Shown piece after piece: positions 6,335-13,898 of a stretch of 52,523 nucleotides of DNA. Within the stretch, counting starts at the first letter, position 1. Each line of letters starts with the position of its first letter. Origin of the DNA: a virus; the IMG/VR virus record IMGVR_UViG_3300047560_002701, positions 1-52,523 of that record; one strand, 5' to 3'. Under the pieces are notes generated by a model that saw only the letters and a list, made by a program, of their open reading frames with translations, was not told the DNA's origin and did no database searches. A program made the translations under genes and the position numbers.

Positions 6335-6691
6335 ATGTATTCGAAACATCTAAAATCTAAACTTTTGTCATTTCTTTTTATGACATTGTTATCAAGTAAC
6401 TTATTAGCAGACCAGATAGGTATTGCATCCTGGTATGGAATTCCACATCACGGAAAAAAGACCGCATCAGGTGAACGGTATAATATGCATGGACTGTCGG
6501 CTGCACATAGAAAAATCAAATTAGGTACAAAGGTAAAAGTAACTAATCTTGAAAATAACAAATCAGTAATTGTCAAGATCAATGATCGGGGACCTTTTGT
6601 TCGTGGTAGAATACTTGATTTATCACTAGGTGCCAAAAAAGTATTAGACATGGATGGAACCACCAAAGTGTCAATTAAAATTTTAGATTGA
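6335..6691 (+). CDS. Secreted RlpA-like double-psi beta-barrel protein
   Basis: A 118-residue protein with an N-terminal signal peptide (about residues 1-25: basic start, LLSFLFMTLLSS core, cleavage near LLA-D). The mature part is a single RlpA-like domain with ASWYG, KTASGE, AAHRKIKLGTKVKV and INDRGPF, the last holding the Asp used by RlpA lytic transglycosylases. RlpA cleaves peptidoglycan strands lacking peptide side chains. Here it may act in the periplasm on the host wall during lysis or infection. It lacks the SPOR domain of many bacterial RlpA proteins. Confidence 0.85.
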   Translation: MYSKHLKSKLLSFLFMTLLSSNLLADQIGIASWYGIPHHGKKTASGERYNMHGLSAAHRKIKLGTKVKVTNLENNKSVIVKINDRGPFVRGRILDLSLGAKKVLDMDGTTKVSIKILD

Positions 6692-6716
6692 CATTGATTC
6701 TCCTTTGTGATATAAT
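6688..6716 (+). promoter_or_regulatory. Consensus sigma70 promoter with extended -10
   Basis: TTGACA (6688-6693), 17 bp and TATAAT (6711-6716), with TGA directly before the -10. It overlaps the stop codon of the RlpA-like gene and drives gp33 and gp59, whose first ATG is at 6741. The expected leader is about 18 bases and carries AGAAGTGAT as a ribosome site. Confidence 0.85.
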
Positions 6717-6740
6717 TACATTTTTAGAAGTGATATTACT

Positions 6741-6971
6741 ATGGCCTCCAAACCAAACATAGAAGAAATAAAAAAGTTTAGTCTGATGATAGACGAACTG
6801 GCATCCGAATTGGGTTGTACCCGATTGGATGCCATATTGTTTCATTGTGATAAGACTGGATTAGAAGTTGAGGTTGCAAGTACCTTGATTTCTAATGCTC
6901 TTAAATCCAGAATACGCGAAGAATCTGAACGTGAAAACCTAGTTAAGAGGAGTTCAAGACTGCCTATATGA
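6741..6971 (+). CDS. gp33: Late-transcription co-activator (T4 gp33-like)
   Basis: A 76-residue protein that resembles gp33 of marine T4-like phages: PNIEEIKKFS, LGCTRLDAILFHCDKTGLEVEVASTLIS, and a basic to hydrophobic tail. In T4, gp33 links RNA polymerase carrying the late sigma gp55 to the sliding clamp gp45 and so couples late transcription to replication. Its position directly before gp59, as in T4 where genes 59 and 33 are neighbours, supports the call. It overlaps gp59 by four bases. Confidence 0.75.
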   Translation: MASKPNIEEIKKFSLMIDELASELGCTRLDAILFHCDKTGLEVEVASTLISNALKSRIREESERENLVKRSSRLPI

Positions 6972-7588
6972 ATCTAGAAGAAAATACGGGGTTTGCAGCC
7001 TATGCAATATACAACGCTATTCATCTACACTTCACCAGCAGTTCTTATAATTTTCAAAAATATAATGGTAAGACTAACGTATCAAAAGATTCCTTTCTAA
7101 AACGAAAGGACAAATACCACTTCTATAAACTGTCTAGAAAGTATTCAATTGAAGAATTAAAAGACTTCTTTATTGCAAATTTCTTAGACACTAGTGTGAA
7201 GTGGGTAGGTGATATTTCGGGTGAAGAAGGTGAAAAGTCCTACTTAAAATGGAAGAAACGCAAAGAGAGTTTGTCTTATATTTTCCAGAATGATATTGAT
7301 TTCTTATTGGATCAGGTAAAGAAACCAGATCATCTTCTGGTTGTTAAGTCAGGTAACTATCCTAAACTACTTGAGGTAACAATGCAAGGTAGAGTTGAGG
7401 TAGAAACCACCTGCATTCTTAATGACATGATGAACTTCTTACCTATGTGGAACAAAAAGATAACGGATGATATTATCTGGCCAGACTGGAGAATGAAAAT
7501 AGATAAGTATACACCATTCATCGAATATAACAAAACTAAATATAAATTATTGTTGACAAAGAAGATTAAAGACCATGAAGAAACCTGA
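6968..7588 (+). CDS. gp59: Loader of gp41 DNA helicase (T4 gp59-like)
   Basis: A 206-residue protein close in length to T4 gp59 (217 aa). It shares the recognisable N-terminal half KRKDKYHFYKLSRKY, then LKDFFIANFL and WVGDISGEEG, as in gp59 (RRDKYFFQKLSEKY, WIGDIS). gp59 binds fork DNA and gp32 and loads the replicative helicase gp41. The C-terminal half is all-helical and less conserved. The gene overlaps gp33 and the next gene, in a gp33, gp59, nucleotidase, gp32 order. Confidence 0.85.
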   Translation: MNLEENTGFAAYAIYNAIHLHFTSSSYNFQKYNGKTNVSKDSFLKRKDKYHFYKLSRKYSIEELKDFFIANFLDTSVKWVGDISGEEGEKSYLKWKKRKESLSYIFQNDIDFLLDQVKKPDHLLVVKSGNYPKLLEVTMQGRVEVETTCILNDMMNFLPMWNKKITDDIIWPDWRMKIDKYTPFIEYNKTKYKLLLTKKIKDHEET

Positions 7589-8069
7589 TGTTAGTGTTAT
7601 TTACGTTGATATGGATGGAGTCATTGCAGACTTCAGAAAGGCATATCTTGAGATGTTTAATGTCGATCCTATGGATTCTCACTTACACAAGTCCATGAGA
7701 AAGAATTGGGATAAGTTTGTTGATGAAGGTGGCTTCACCGAATTGGACCTTATGCCAGATGCAATGATTGGCCTTAACTATCTTAAAACAATAAAGAATA
7801 TTCCTATTGAGATTCTATCATCCACTGCAAATGAGAAGCAGTATGATATGATCTCATCTCAAAAGAAAAAGTGGTTGGAAAACCACAAAATCAACTATCC
7901 TGCAAATTTTGTTCCTGGTAAAAGGTACAAGAGAGATTATGCAGAGAAAGGTGCCATTCTCATTGATGATACTTTAGAAACAATCGAGCAATGGAACGAA
8001 TCTGGTGGTGTTGGTATCTATCACACCGACTGGATAACGACTACAACCATTTTGAACATGTATATATAA
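7575..8069 (+). CDS. HAD-family 5'(3')-nucleotidase-like protein
   Basis: A 164-residue HAD-superfamily protein. Motif I is DMDGVIADF (nucleophile Asp12 and acid/base Asp14), motif II lies in EILSSTA, and the final acidic motif is ILIDDTLETI. The DMDGV form and size fit phage 5'(3')-deoxyribonucleotidases that dephosphorylate nucleoside monophosphates. It overlaps gp59 by 14 bases and precedes the gp32 promoter, a position consistent with a nucleotide-metabolism role during replication. Confidence 0.8.
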   Translation: MKKPDVSVIYVDMDGVIADFRKAYLEMFNVDPMDSHLHKSMRKNWDKFVDEGGFTELDLMPDAMIGLNYLKTIKNIPIEILSSTANEKQYDMISSQKKKWLENHKINYPANFVPGKRYKRDYAEKGAILIDDTLETIEQWNESGGVGIYHTDWITTTTILNMYI

Positions 8070-8073
8070 TTGG

Positions 8074-8102
8074 TTGACAGTTGTTTTTTGTTATGTTATA
8101 AT
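8074..8102 (+). promoter_or_regulatory. Perfect-consensus promoter of gp32
   Basis: TTGACA (8074-8079), 17 bp and TATAAT (8097-8102), with TGT before the -10 as an extended element. It gives gp32 its own strong transcript with a leader of about 54 AT-rich bases. In T4, gp32 represses its own translation by binding an unstructured leader, and this leader could serve similarly. AGAGGT before ATG 8163 is the ribosome site. Confidence 0.88.
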
Positions 8103-8162
8103 ACGTTTTTTATTATGATTAAGTGGACAATCCGATAATACACCGTTATATAGAGGTATAAA

Positions 8163-9065
8163 ATGTCATTTGCAAATCTTAAGCGTCAATCAGGCAATTT
8201 GGATAAGTTAGCTAAGGCGCTTGAACAAATCAGTTCTTCAAACGAAGGTGCAGGTAATCAGGACAATTTCTGGAAACCTGAAGTTGATAAGGCAGGCAAT
8301 GGTCTTGCAACAATTCGTTTTCTCCCAGCACCAGAAGTCGATGGTGATGATTCTCTGCCTTGGGTAAAGATCTTCACACATGGTTTCCAAGGTCCAGGCG
8401 GATGGTTTATTGATAACTGTCTGACCACCAAGAATCAGCAATGCCCTGTTTGTGAATCAAACTCTGCATTGTGGAACTCTGGCATCGAAGCAAACAAGCA
8501 GATTGCTCGTGATCGTAAACGTAGACTTTCATATATTGCTAATGTCTACATCGTTTCTGATCCTAAACACCCAGAAAACGAAGGTCAAGTAAAACTGTTT
8601 AAGTTTGGTAAGAAGATCTTCGATAAGATCACCGAAGCAATGAATCCTCCTTTTGAGGATGAAACTCCTATCAATCCCTTTGATATGTGGGCAGGTGCAA
8701 ACTTTAAGTTGAAGATTCGTAAGGTGGCTGGTTATCAGAACTATGATTCATCTGAATTTGAAGATTCATCCGTTCTTGGTAACTTTGATGATGCCAAGTT
8801 GGAATCAATCTGGAAGATGGAACACTCACTGCAAGAACTGGTTTCTGATAAGGAATTCAAGTCTTATGATGATCTCAAGAAGAGGTTGGATCGAGTCCTA
8901 GGTCAGGCGGTAGAACGTCCTAAGACCACAGTGGAAACCATCAAGGAACAAACTCGTTCACAACCAGTTAAGGATGAACGTGATGACACTCCTTGGGAAG
9001 ACACTTCAACAGTAGAGGAAGATGACGATATGGCATACTTCAGAAACTTGGCTGAAGAAGATTAA
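8163..9065 (+). CDS. gp32: Single-stranded DNA-binding protein (T4 gp32)
   Basis: A 300-residue protein, similar in size to T4 gp32 (301 aa). The N terminus has the basic FANLKRQSG element used for cooperative binding. The core has zinc ligands in the gp32 order: His73, Cys86, Cys94 and Cys97 (THGF...NCLTTKNQQCPVCES). FKFGKKIFDKI and INPFDMWAGANFKLKI belong to the OB-fold core. The C terminus is strongly acidic (WEDTSTVEEDDD), the tail that contacts other replication proteins. It coats single-stranded DNA at the fork and works with gp59. Confidence 0.93.
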   Translation: MSFANLKRQSGNLDKLAKALEQISSSNEGAGNQDNFWKPEVDKAGNGLATIRFLPAPEVDGDDSLPWVKIFTHGFQGPGGWFIDNCLTTKNQQCPVCESNSALWNSGIEANKQIARDRKRRLSYIANVYIVSDPKHPENEGQVKLFKFGKKIFDKITEAMNPPFEDETPINPFDMWAGANFKLKIRKVAGYQNYDSSEFEDSSVLGNFDDAKLESIWKMEHSLQELVSDKEFKSYDDLKKRLDRVLGQAVERPKTTVETIKEQTRSQPVKDERDDTPWEDTSTVEEDDDMAYFRNLAEED

Positions 9066-9076
9066 TCTCCTAATAA

Positions 9077-9104
9077 AAACCCCGCTTCGGCGGGGTTTCT
9101 TTTT
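9077..9104. terminator. Bidirectional terminator with TTCG loop
   Basis: AAACCCCGC (9077-9085), loop TTCG and GCGGGGTTT (9090-9098) form a nine-pair hairpin. A T-rich tail (9099-9104) follows on the plus strand, and A-rich sequence lies on the other side, giving a T tail for minus-strand transcripts. It separates the convergent gp32 and minus-strand tail genes. Confidence 0.92.
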
Positions 9105-10764
9105 ATCTATAACTTACCAATTGGTCATTTCGGACCTTTTTTTCTCCATTAAGTTGATATGAGGTACTACCTCTCACATTTGTACTGATGTTATTGTTTG
9201 TGTTAAATATAGGTTGATCAGTTATTGATCCTATAGTCAATCTTTCATTCTGGGACATAACATCATTATATCTTGTTCCTGTTGGTGATGCCAATGTCAT
9301 TTGTTCGGCCACAGATTTGTCAATATATTTTTTTATACTGGTTATCTGTTCCAAAGACCAATCACCCCATGACATATCAACACCCCATTGGCCACCTTGT
9401 TCTTGCACATAGTCTCTGGCTCTTTGTGTGGTGTTTCTTTCAAACCATTGTCCTATAGATTCATCTGTTCCCCATTGACCGCCATGTTTTTTATTATATT
9501 CAATTGATTGTTGTCGTAGTTCTTCAAATGATGTTGGTATTTCAATATCATTCCTTTCAATATAGTCAATTGCTTTCTCCACAGCAAAAGAACCACCTAT
9601 ACCACCAACAATAGCACCTACCGCTGTTCCAAACACTGGTACAATTGAACCTATCATTGCACCTAAGGCCGCACCTCCTGCACCTCCAAGACCTGTAGCC
9701 ACTATCTTTGACAGTTCCTTTTTGGCTTCTGTGTCTGAAATTTCACCTTTACTATGTTTATAGTATAGAGTACCAACTTCATAAGCAAGAGTCGCAAGGC
9801 CTACGGCACCTAAAATCTTTCCAAATTTACTTATAGTTTTGGCCACTTTCGAAGAAGTCTTTTCAACTTTTTCAGCAGTTGGTTTTGGTTCTTCAACCGT
9901 TGGTTCAACCGGTTTTGGTTGGGATCTCTGTTCTTGTGATTTCTTAAATCTTTCACTGCCTCTAGTTGGTTTTTTTGTTTGTTTGGTTGCTTTTCCAGTA
10001 CCCTTTTCACCTTTCGTCTTTTCTTTGGGTTTCTCCGGTTCTTCAACCTTTGGTTGATCAATCTTAGTGCCTTTTGGTGGTTTAGGACCTTTTGGTGGTT
10101 TTTTCGGTTTTCTCATTAATGCTTTTCTGGTAGCCCAAGCCCCGGCACCAGCTGCAAGTAATCCTCCGCCAGCGGCCAGAAGACCACCACCAATACCTTT
10201 AACCGTATTAAGAATTGATTCAAATGGATTAACTCCATCAGCGGAATCAGCACCTTTACCATCTACTTTAGGAATCAATCCAGCAATCATTGCTTTAAGA
10301 TTATCGTCAGATTGCTTTCGTATCTTTTTCTCTTGTTTCAGTAAAGCAAGTTCTTCTTTTTTCTTTCTGTCATGTGATTTCTTTAACAACACATATATTT
10401 TGGTGACGATATCTGTGACACCATCATCACGTTTTAAAGGAACTACACTACTTGAATTGAAGTGTGCATAAAGTGGATCTTTCGTTCTAGTTCTCTTTTT
10501 ACCACCAGCAAAATGTTGAATATCTTCATTTGTTCTGCCCATCATTTTTCCGAGCAAAACGGTTGGAAGCGCGGAGCCTCCCGAAAAAAATTTCACGACA
10601 TTTAAAGGGTCAAATTTCTCTTTGATCCTAGTGCGTTTCGCAGTTATCTTTTGAGAGACAGAAGATCCTATTGATTTACCAATACTTTCATCAGACAACA
10701 ACTTCTCAACTATCAAATCAGATAGTGATCTACTACCAACGTTTCTTGCTTCTGAATAATTCAT
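9103..10764 (-). CDS. Tape-measure-like tail protein, glycine-zipper paralogue
   Basis: A 553-residue virion-type protein. Residues 1-100 are paralogous to the neighbouring 534-aa protein (shared KEKFDPLN, GGSAL, LLG(K/R)MMGR and DI.HFAG). Residues about 190-212 and 355-395 are Gly/Ala-rich hydrophobic segments with a glycine-zipper pattern (GGAGGAALGAMIGS). A Lys/Pro/Glu-rich linker spans about 217-305. Two GGQWG repeats (428-432, 457-461) follow. Its place after the tube-like and chaperone genes, and its length near T4 gp29 (590 aa), suggest a tape-measure or hub role. Membrane-active segments could help DNA entry. The function is inferred. Confidence 0.55.
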   Translation of the reverse strand: MNYSEARNVGSRSLSDLIVEKLLSDESIGKSIGSSVSQKITAKRTRIKEKFDPLNVVKFFSGGSALPTVLLGKMMGRTNEDIQHFAGGKKRTRTKDPLYAHFNSSSVVPLKRDDGVTDIVTKIYVLLKKSHDRKKKEELALLKQEKKIRKQSDDNLKAMIAGLIPKVDGKGADSADGVNPFESILNTVKGIGGGLLAAGGGLLAAGAGAWATRKALMRKPKKPPKGPKPPKGTKIDQPKVEEPEKPKEKTKGEKGTGKATKQTKKPTRGSERFKKSQEQRSQPKPVEPTVEEPKPTAEKVEKTSSKVAKTISKFGKILGAVGLATLAYEVGTLYYKHSKGEISDTEAKKELSKIVATGLGGAGGAALGAMIGSIVPVFGTAVGAIVGGIGGSFAVEKAIDYIERNDIEIPTSFEELRQQSIEYNKKHGGQWGTDESIGQWFERNTTQRARDYVQEQGGQWGVDMSWGDWSLEQITSIKKYIDKSVAEQMTLASPTGTRYNDVMSQNERLTIGSITDQPIFNTNNNISTNVRGSTSYQLNGEKKVRNDQLVSYR

Positions 10765-10774
10765 CTAGAATCTC

Positions 10775-12379
10775 TTAATTTCTTAGTATTGCCGGCAAAT
10801 CGGAATTATCTTCTTCCATAGTATAAACAACTTTATCACCAGGCTGATATGTGAAGTTGACATTGTTTCCAACACTAAACAAAGAAACACTTTGTTTCAG
10901 AGTTTCTTTTATTTCTTTGTTTTCGGTTGAAATGTTTGACATATAAGTTCCAACTTCTTTCTTAGGGGTTTGTGCAGTAGTCTTGCTCATCAATTTAGCT
11001 GAAAACTCTTCTGAACTCACCTTAGTGGCCAACTGGGTAGGTTCGGTTCTGGTCTTAGTTGTTTGTGCGGATTTATTTGCATTATTCTTTGTGGAACTGG
11101 ATACAGATTGAACTTCAGATGTTTTGTTTGCCGATTTATCCTGCATTTCAGATGAATCCTTTGGTTGACTGTATTCATCGGATACTAATTTGTTCTGTAT
11201 ATTTGCACCCTGTATTTGTTCAACTGTTCCTTCTTTAAATCCTTCAACCTTCTGCATAGCGTTCATGATAGATGTTCTTTCTGAGGGTGTATACTCACTC
11301 ATAATTTTGTCTGATCCACCCACAGCAGATAAAACAGAATTTCTATACATACCAGTATCGTTTTCGGATGGTGGTGCATATCTCGCAATTGCTTCAGACA
11401 ATTTGAGGTTCCTGTATGATTTTCCGGAAAAAATCAATTCCTCTTTAGCTTTTCTTCCGACTTCATATGACGGAAAAATAGCAAAACGTCCATCCGTTCC
11501 TATAGCACCTTGACTTTTGGCAAAGGGACCATATTCTATGTTGCCAGGATTATTATTTCTCCAATTTCTCCTACCTTTTTGTTTTTCCACAGAACCATCT
11601 GGCCTTTTAACAATATTGTATCCTTCTCCAGTTTCAACAACTGAAGCAATAACATTACTTCCATAAATCACAGCCGCAGCTCCGGCAGCAACGGTTGCTG
11701 CTCGTCTTACACCAGAAGATATTGCTGAAAAAACTCTCTCTGAAGTTCCAGTTCCACCCTTGGTTTTATCGTCAGGTTTTGTATCACTTTCTTTTCTTTT
11801 TTTGTCTTCATCTTTCTTCTGTTCTTGTTGCTTTCTGGCTTTTTCATTGATTTTCTTTGCCTTCAGTGCAACCTTTTTAATTTGACGAATGACTTCTTCA
11901 TTACGTCTTTGTTCTTCTTCAATGCGTTCTTGTTGAAAGTCCTTTCTCAATTGTGCTGCAAGTTTTTCATCATCATCAATTGTTTTGAACAACGTATATA
12001 ACTTGCCTAAGGCATCAGCAAAACTATCATTAACTCTAATATTATCTTGAGTCCTTTTGACCATACCCAGTAATAGCGGATCTTTCTTTTGTTTTGCCTT
12101 GCCTGTGCCTGCAAAATGTTCTATGTCTTGAGAACTTCTTCCCATCATTCGACCTAGAAGTGCAGGACCAAGTGCAGATCCACCCATCATCATCTTCGCA
12201 ATATTTAATGGATCAAATTTCTCTTTAATACCAGTAACATTGGCCAAAAGTGATTCAGATATAGACTGGGAAAAAGAAGAAGAGATGCCTTCTCCCGAAA
12301 GCAATCTCTCTGTGATTTGATTTGATAGTCCAGACTGTCTTATTTGTCTAGCACTAGAATAAGATAATTTATTGGCCAT
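10775..12379 (-). CDS. Tape-measure-like tail protein with muralytic domain
   Basis: A 534-residue protein with the same N-terminal 100-residue domain as its downstream neighbour. A charged helical region follows (about 135-200, KDFQQERIEEEQRRNEEV), then a short Ala-rich hydrophobic stretch (about 225-248). Residues about 271-385 form a wall-degrading-type domain: RNNNPGNIEYG, GRFAIFPS.E.G..A, SEAIARYAPPSENDT. I have seen this pattern in phage transglycosylase or lysozyme-like proteins. It probably degrades the cell wall during infection, a job done by the gp5 lysozyme in T4. The start abuts the stop of the gp51-like frame. Confidence 0.65.
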   Translation of the reverse strand: MANKLSYSSARQIRQSGLSNQITERLLSGEGISSSFSQSISESLLANVTGIKEKFDPLNIAKMMMGGSALGPALLGRMMGRSSQDIEHFAGTGKAKQKKDPLLLGMVKRTQDNIRVNDSFADALGKLYTLFKTIDDDEKLAAQLRKDFQQERIEEEQRRNEEVIRQIKKVALKAKKINEKARKQQEQKKDEDKKRKESDTKPDDKTKGGTGTSERVFSAISSGVRRAATVAAGAAAVIYGSNVIASVVETGEGYNIVKRPDGSVEKQKGRRNWRNNNPGNIEYGPFAKSQGAIGTDGRFAIFPSYEVGRKAKEELIFSGKSYRNLKLSEAIARYAPPSENDTGMYRNSVLSAVGGSDKIMSEYTPSERTSIMNAMQKVEGFKEGTVEQIQGANIQNKLVSDEYSQPKDSSEMQDKSANKTSEVQSVSSSTKNNANKSAQTTKTRTEPTQLATKVSSEEFSAKLMSKTTAQTPKKEVGTYMSNISTENKEIKETLKQSVSLFSVGNNVNFTYQPGDKVVYTMEEDNSDLPAILRN

Positions 12380-12574
12380 TTATCGTTTTGAATTATTCTT
12401 TTGTTTTATCTTCTCATTCTCTTCTTCCACATGTCTAATCAATAATGTAATATAAATTTCTCTTTCCCACGGTAACATATTTTCCAATTCTGTCAAACTA
12501 TACTTGTGGTGTTGCATTAACGAAAAATTCGTAGTATAATAGTTCTTCAGATTATCATGACGAAAAGTTAGACG
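12380..12574 (-). CDS. gp51: gp51-like C-terminal extension reached by -1 frameshift
   Basis: This minus-strand frame has no ATG, GTG or TTG before the conserved part begins. It opens just after a TGA four codons upstream of the slip site. Slipping -1 at TTTTTTC joins it to gp26 and adds 64 residues, for a fusion of about 303. It encodes LKNYYTTNFSLMQHHKYSL, TELENMLPWEREIYITLLIRH and a basic end. That pattern (L..HH.YSL.E...M.PWERE) is like gp51-type or tail-chaperone T domains. ATG 12517-12515 would give only 45 residues and cut the conserved region. The stop at 12380-12382 abuts the next ATG. Confidence 0.7.
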   Translation of the reverse strand, partial: RLTFRHDNLKNYYTTNFSLMQHHKYSLTELENMLPWEREIYITLLIRHVEEENEKIKQKNNSKR

Positions 12575-13290
12575 AAAAAATCCTCAAGTCCCTCCACATG
12601 TATTACATGGTCGAAACCACATCTACTGCACTTAACATCCAAAGTCTTATTCAATTTAGGAAGATTATCAAAGAAACTTTCTATCTTACTGAATTGATTA
12701 TGACTTAGTGATTCAATAAAAGAAATCAATTCTTTCTTTGGTGTTTCACTTGCATAGTAATACTGTTCACCATCAAAAACATAATCAATACTATCAACAA
12801 TCATATTGATAGCCAGTTCTGTTATGTCTTTAACTTCAGCAAACTGTTTTATTGATCCAAATTTTGGATAATTCAACTTTATAAAGATCTGTTCCGTCAA
12901 TTGTATAAGACTGTCTTCAGAAGTTTTATCTGCTTTAATTTCAAGAATGTCAACACTTGTTTCCATAATGTTTCCACATTCTCTACCTTCGACCTCATTG
13001 TTGCATCTATATTTCAAATCTACTACTTCACCAATCGATCTGGCTCTCAGATTTAAAAAGTAATATTCAATATCAACAACAGGTAAAGAATCAAAATCGA
13101 TATCTTCGTTAATTGTACAATTAATTAAAACTTGTTTTATGTTCTTCTCGATGGTATCCGAATCATCTGCTTCTAATGCCATCATCAAATTTTTCTGTTC
13201 TTTGACCAAAAATGGTCTAAATTTTATAATGGTTCCCGATAACGGTAATGTTATATCATAAACCGGTGTGTCAATTTTTGGCAAAGCCAT
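12568..13290 (-). CDS. gp26: Baseplate hub assembly chaperone (T4 gp26-like)
   Basis: A 240-residue protein beginning MALPKIDTPVYDITLPLSG and continuing FRPFLVKEQKNLMMALE, the signature of gp26 in marine T4-like phages. A zinc-ribbon-like cysteine set is split between YRCNNEVEGRECG and the C-terminal KCSRCGFDHVIHVE. GGAGG precedes the start. gp26 acts in baseplate hub assembly in T4. The slippery heptamer at the 3' end suggests that part of the product continues into the gp51-like frame, as with gpG/gpGT tail chaperones. Confidence 0.82.
   Translation of the reverse strand: MALPKIDTPVYDITLPLSGTIIKFRPFLVKEQKNLMMALEADDSDTIEKNIKQVLINCTINEDIDFDSLPVVDIEYYFLNLRARSIGEVVDLKYRCNNEVEGRECGNIMETSVDILEIKADKTSEDSLIQLTEQIFIKLNYPKFGSIKQFAEVKDITELAINMIVDSIDYVFDGEQYYYASETPKKELISFIESLSHNQFSKIESFFDNLPKLNKTLDVKCSRCGFDHVIHVEGLEDFFV
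12574..12595 (-). other. Programmed -1 ribosomal frameshift site
   Basis: On the minus strand the heptamer T TTT TTC (12580-12574) is in the correct phase for gp26 codons and lies one codon before the gp26 stop. GGAGGG (12595-12590) lies nine bases upstream, like the Shine-Dalgarno element that stimulates dnaX frameshifting. No strong downstream hairpin is obvious. Confidence 0.7.
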
Positions 13291-13312
13291 AGTTTAAAAA
13301 CCTCCAAATCAA

Positions 13313-13897
13313 TTATAGTCCAAAAATACCTGATATTCCTTGAACTCCCAAGTTATTTGCAATAGAATTAACAGTACCTTCTTGCCAATTAGTGTAAGCA
13401 AAGACCACAGTTAATCTATGATAGTTGTCAGCCGTCCAATCCAAATCTAATTGATTCACCACTAAAGGATACGCATCAATCAAAACCGATTTATATGTGA
13501 CCTTGTTTTGCATATCATATTGTGTGATAGCAATGTCAGTCGAATAATTGTTTTTATACTTGAAGTTATACGTTGAAGAAGGATTGATATATTCCATCCA
13601 TTGATCAAAAAACAACCTTTCTTGCATATCACCACCAACAATAAATGTCATTTGAACATCGTTGTACATGGTTTGATATGGATACTTTTGTAGTGGTGCA
13701 GAACCAATCTTTCTTTCTGTTGTAGCAAAAGTTCTTCCAGGCAACTCAGTAACTTCACATCTAAAGTTTAACTGTTGTGCAACATCTTTATAGAATGGAG
13801 CTAAAGCAACAGGTATAGGAATTTGCACATCAAAACGTGATGGTCTAGCTAAATCTTTTTTGAAAGTGGATACAAAGTCTCTGACATTGGATCTCAT
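13313..13897 (-). CDS. Tail tube or tube-initiator-like protein
   Basis: A 194-residue protein with the pattern of T4 tube-family proteins (gp19, gp54, gp48 fold): FKKDLARPSRFDVQIPIP, RCEVTELPGRTFATTERK, YNDVQMTFIVGGDMQERLFFDQWMEYINP, YDMQNKV and YPLVVNQLDLDW. Similar proteins in marine T4-like phages lie beside gp26. It could be the gp54 tube initiator or a gp19-like tube subunit. The true gp19 normally lies with gp18 in the head region, so gp54-like is my preferred reading. It is directly upstream of gp26 in the same operon. Confidence 0.65.
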   Translation of the reverse strand: MRSNVRDFVSTFKKDLARPSRFDVQIPIPVALAPFYKDVAQQLNFRCEVTELPGRTFATTERKIGSAPLQKYPYQTMYNDVQMTFIVGGDMQERLFFDQWMEYINPSSTYNFKYKNNYSTDIAITQYDMQNKVTYKSVLIDAYPLVVNQLDLDWTADNYHRLTVVFAYTNWQEGTVNSIANNLGVQGISGIFGL

Positions 13898-13898
13898 T

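Noticed and set aside
8115-8138. Seven-codon upstream frame in the gp32 leader
   Set aside because: No ribosome site precedes it, and short frames occur by chance in AT-rich leaders.
10067-10471. Plus-strand frame opposite the 553-aa tail protein
   Set aside because: It lies wholly within a recognisable minus-strand structural gene and its product looks like low-complexity shadow coding.
12380-12517. Independent gp51-like gene starting at ATG 12517
   Set aside because: It would drop the conserved LKNYYTTNFSL part and lacks a clear ribosome site; the frameshift explains the whole conserved stretch.
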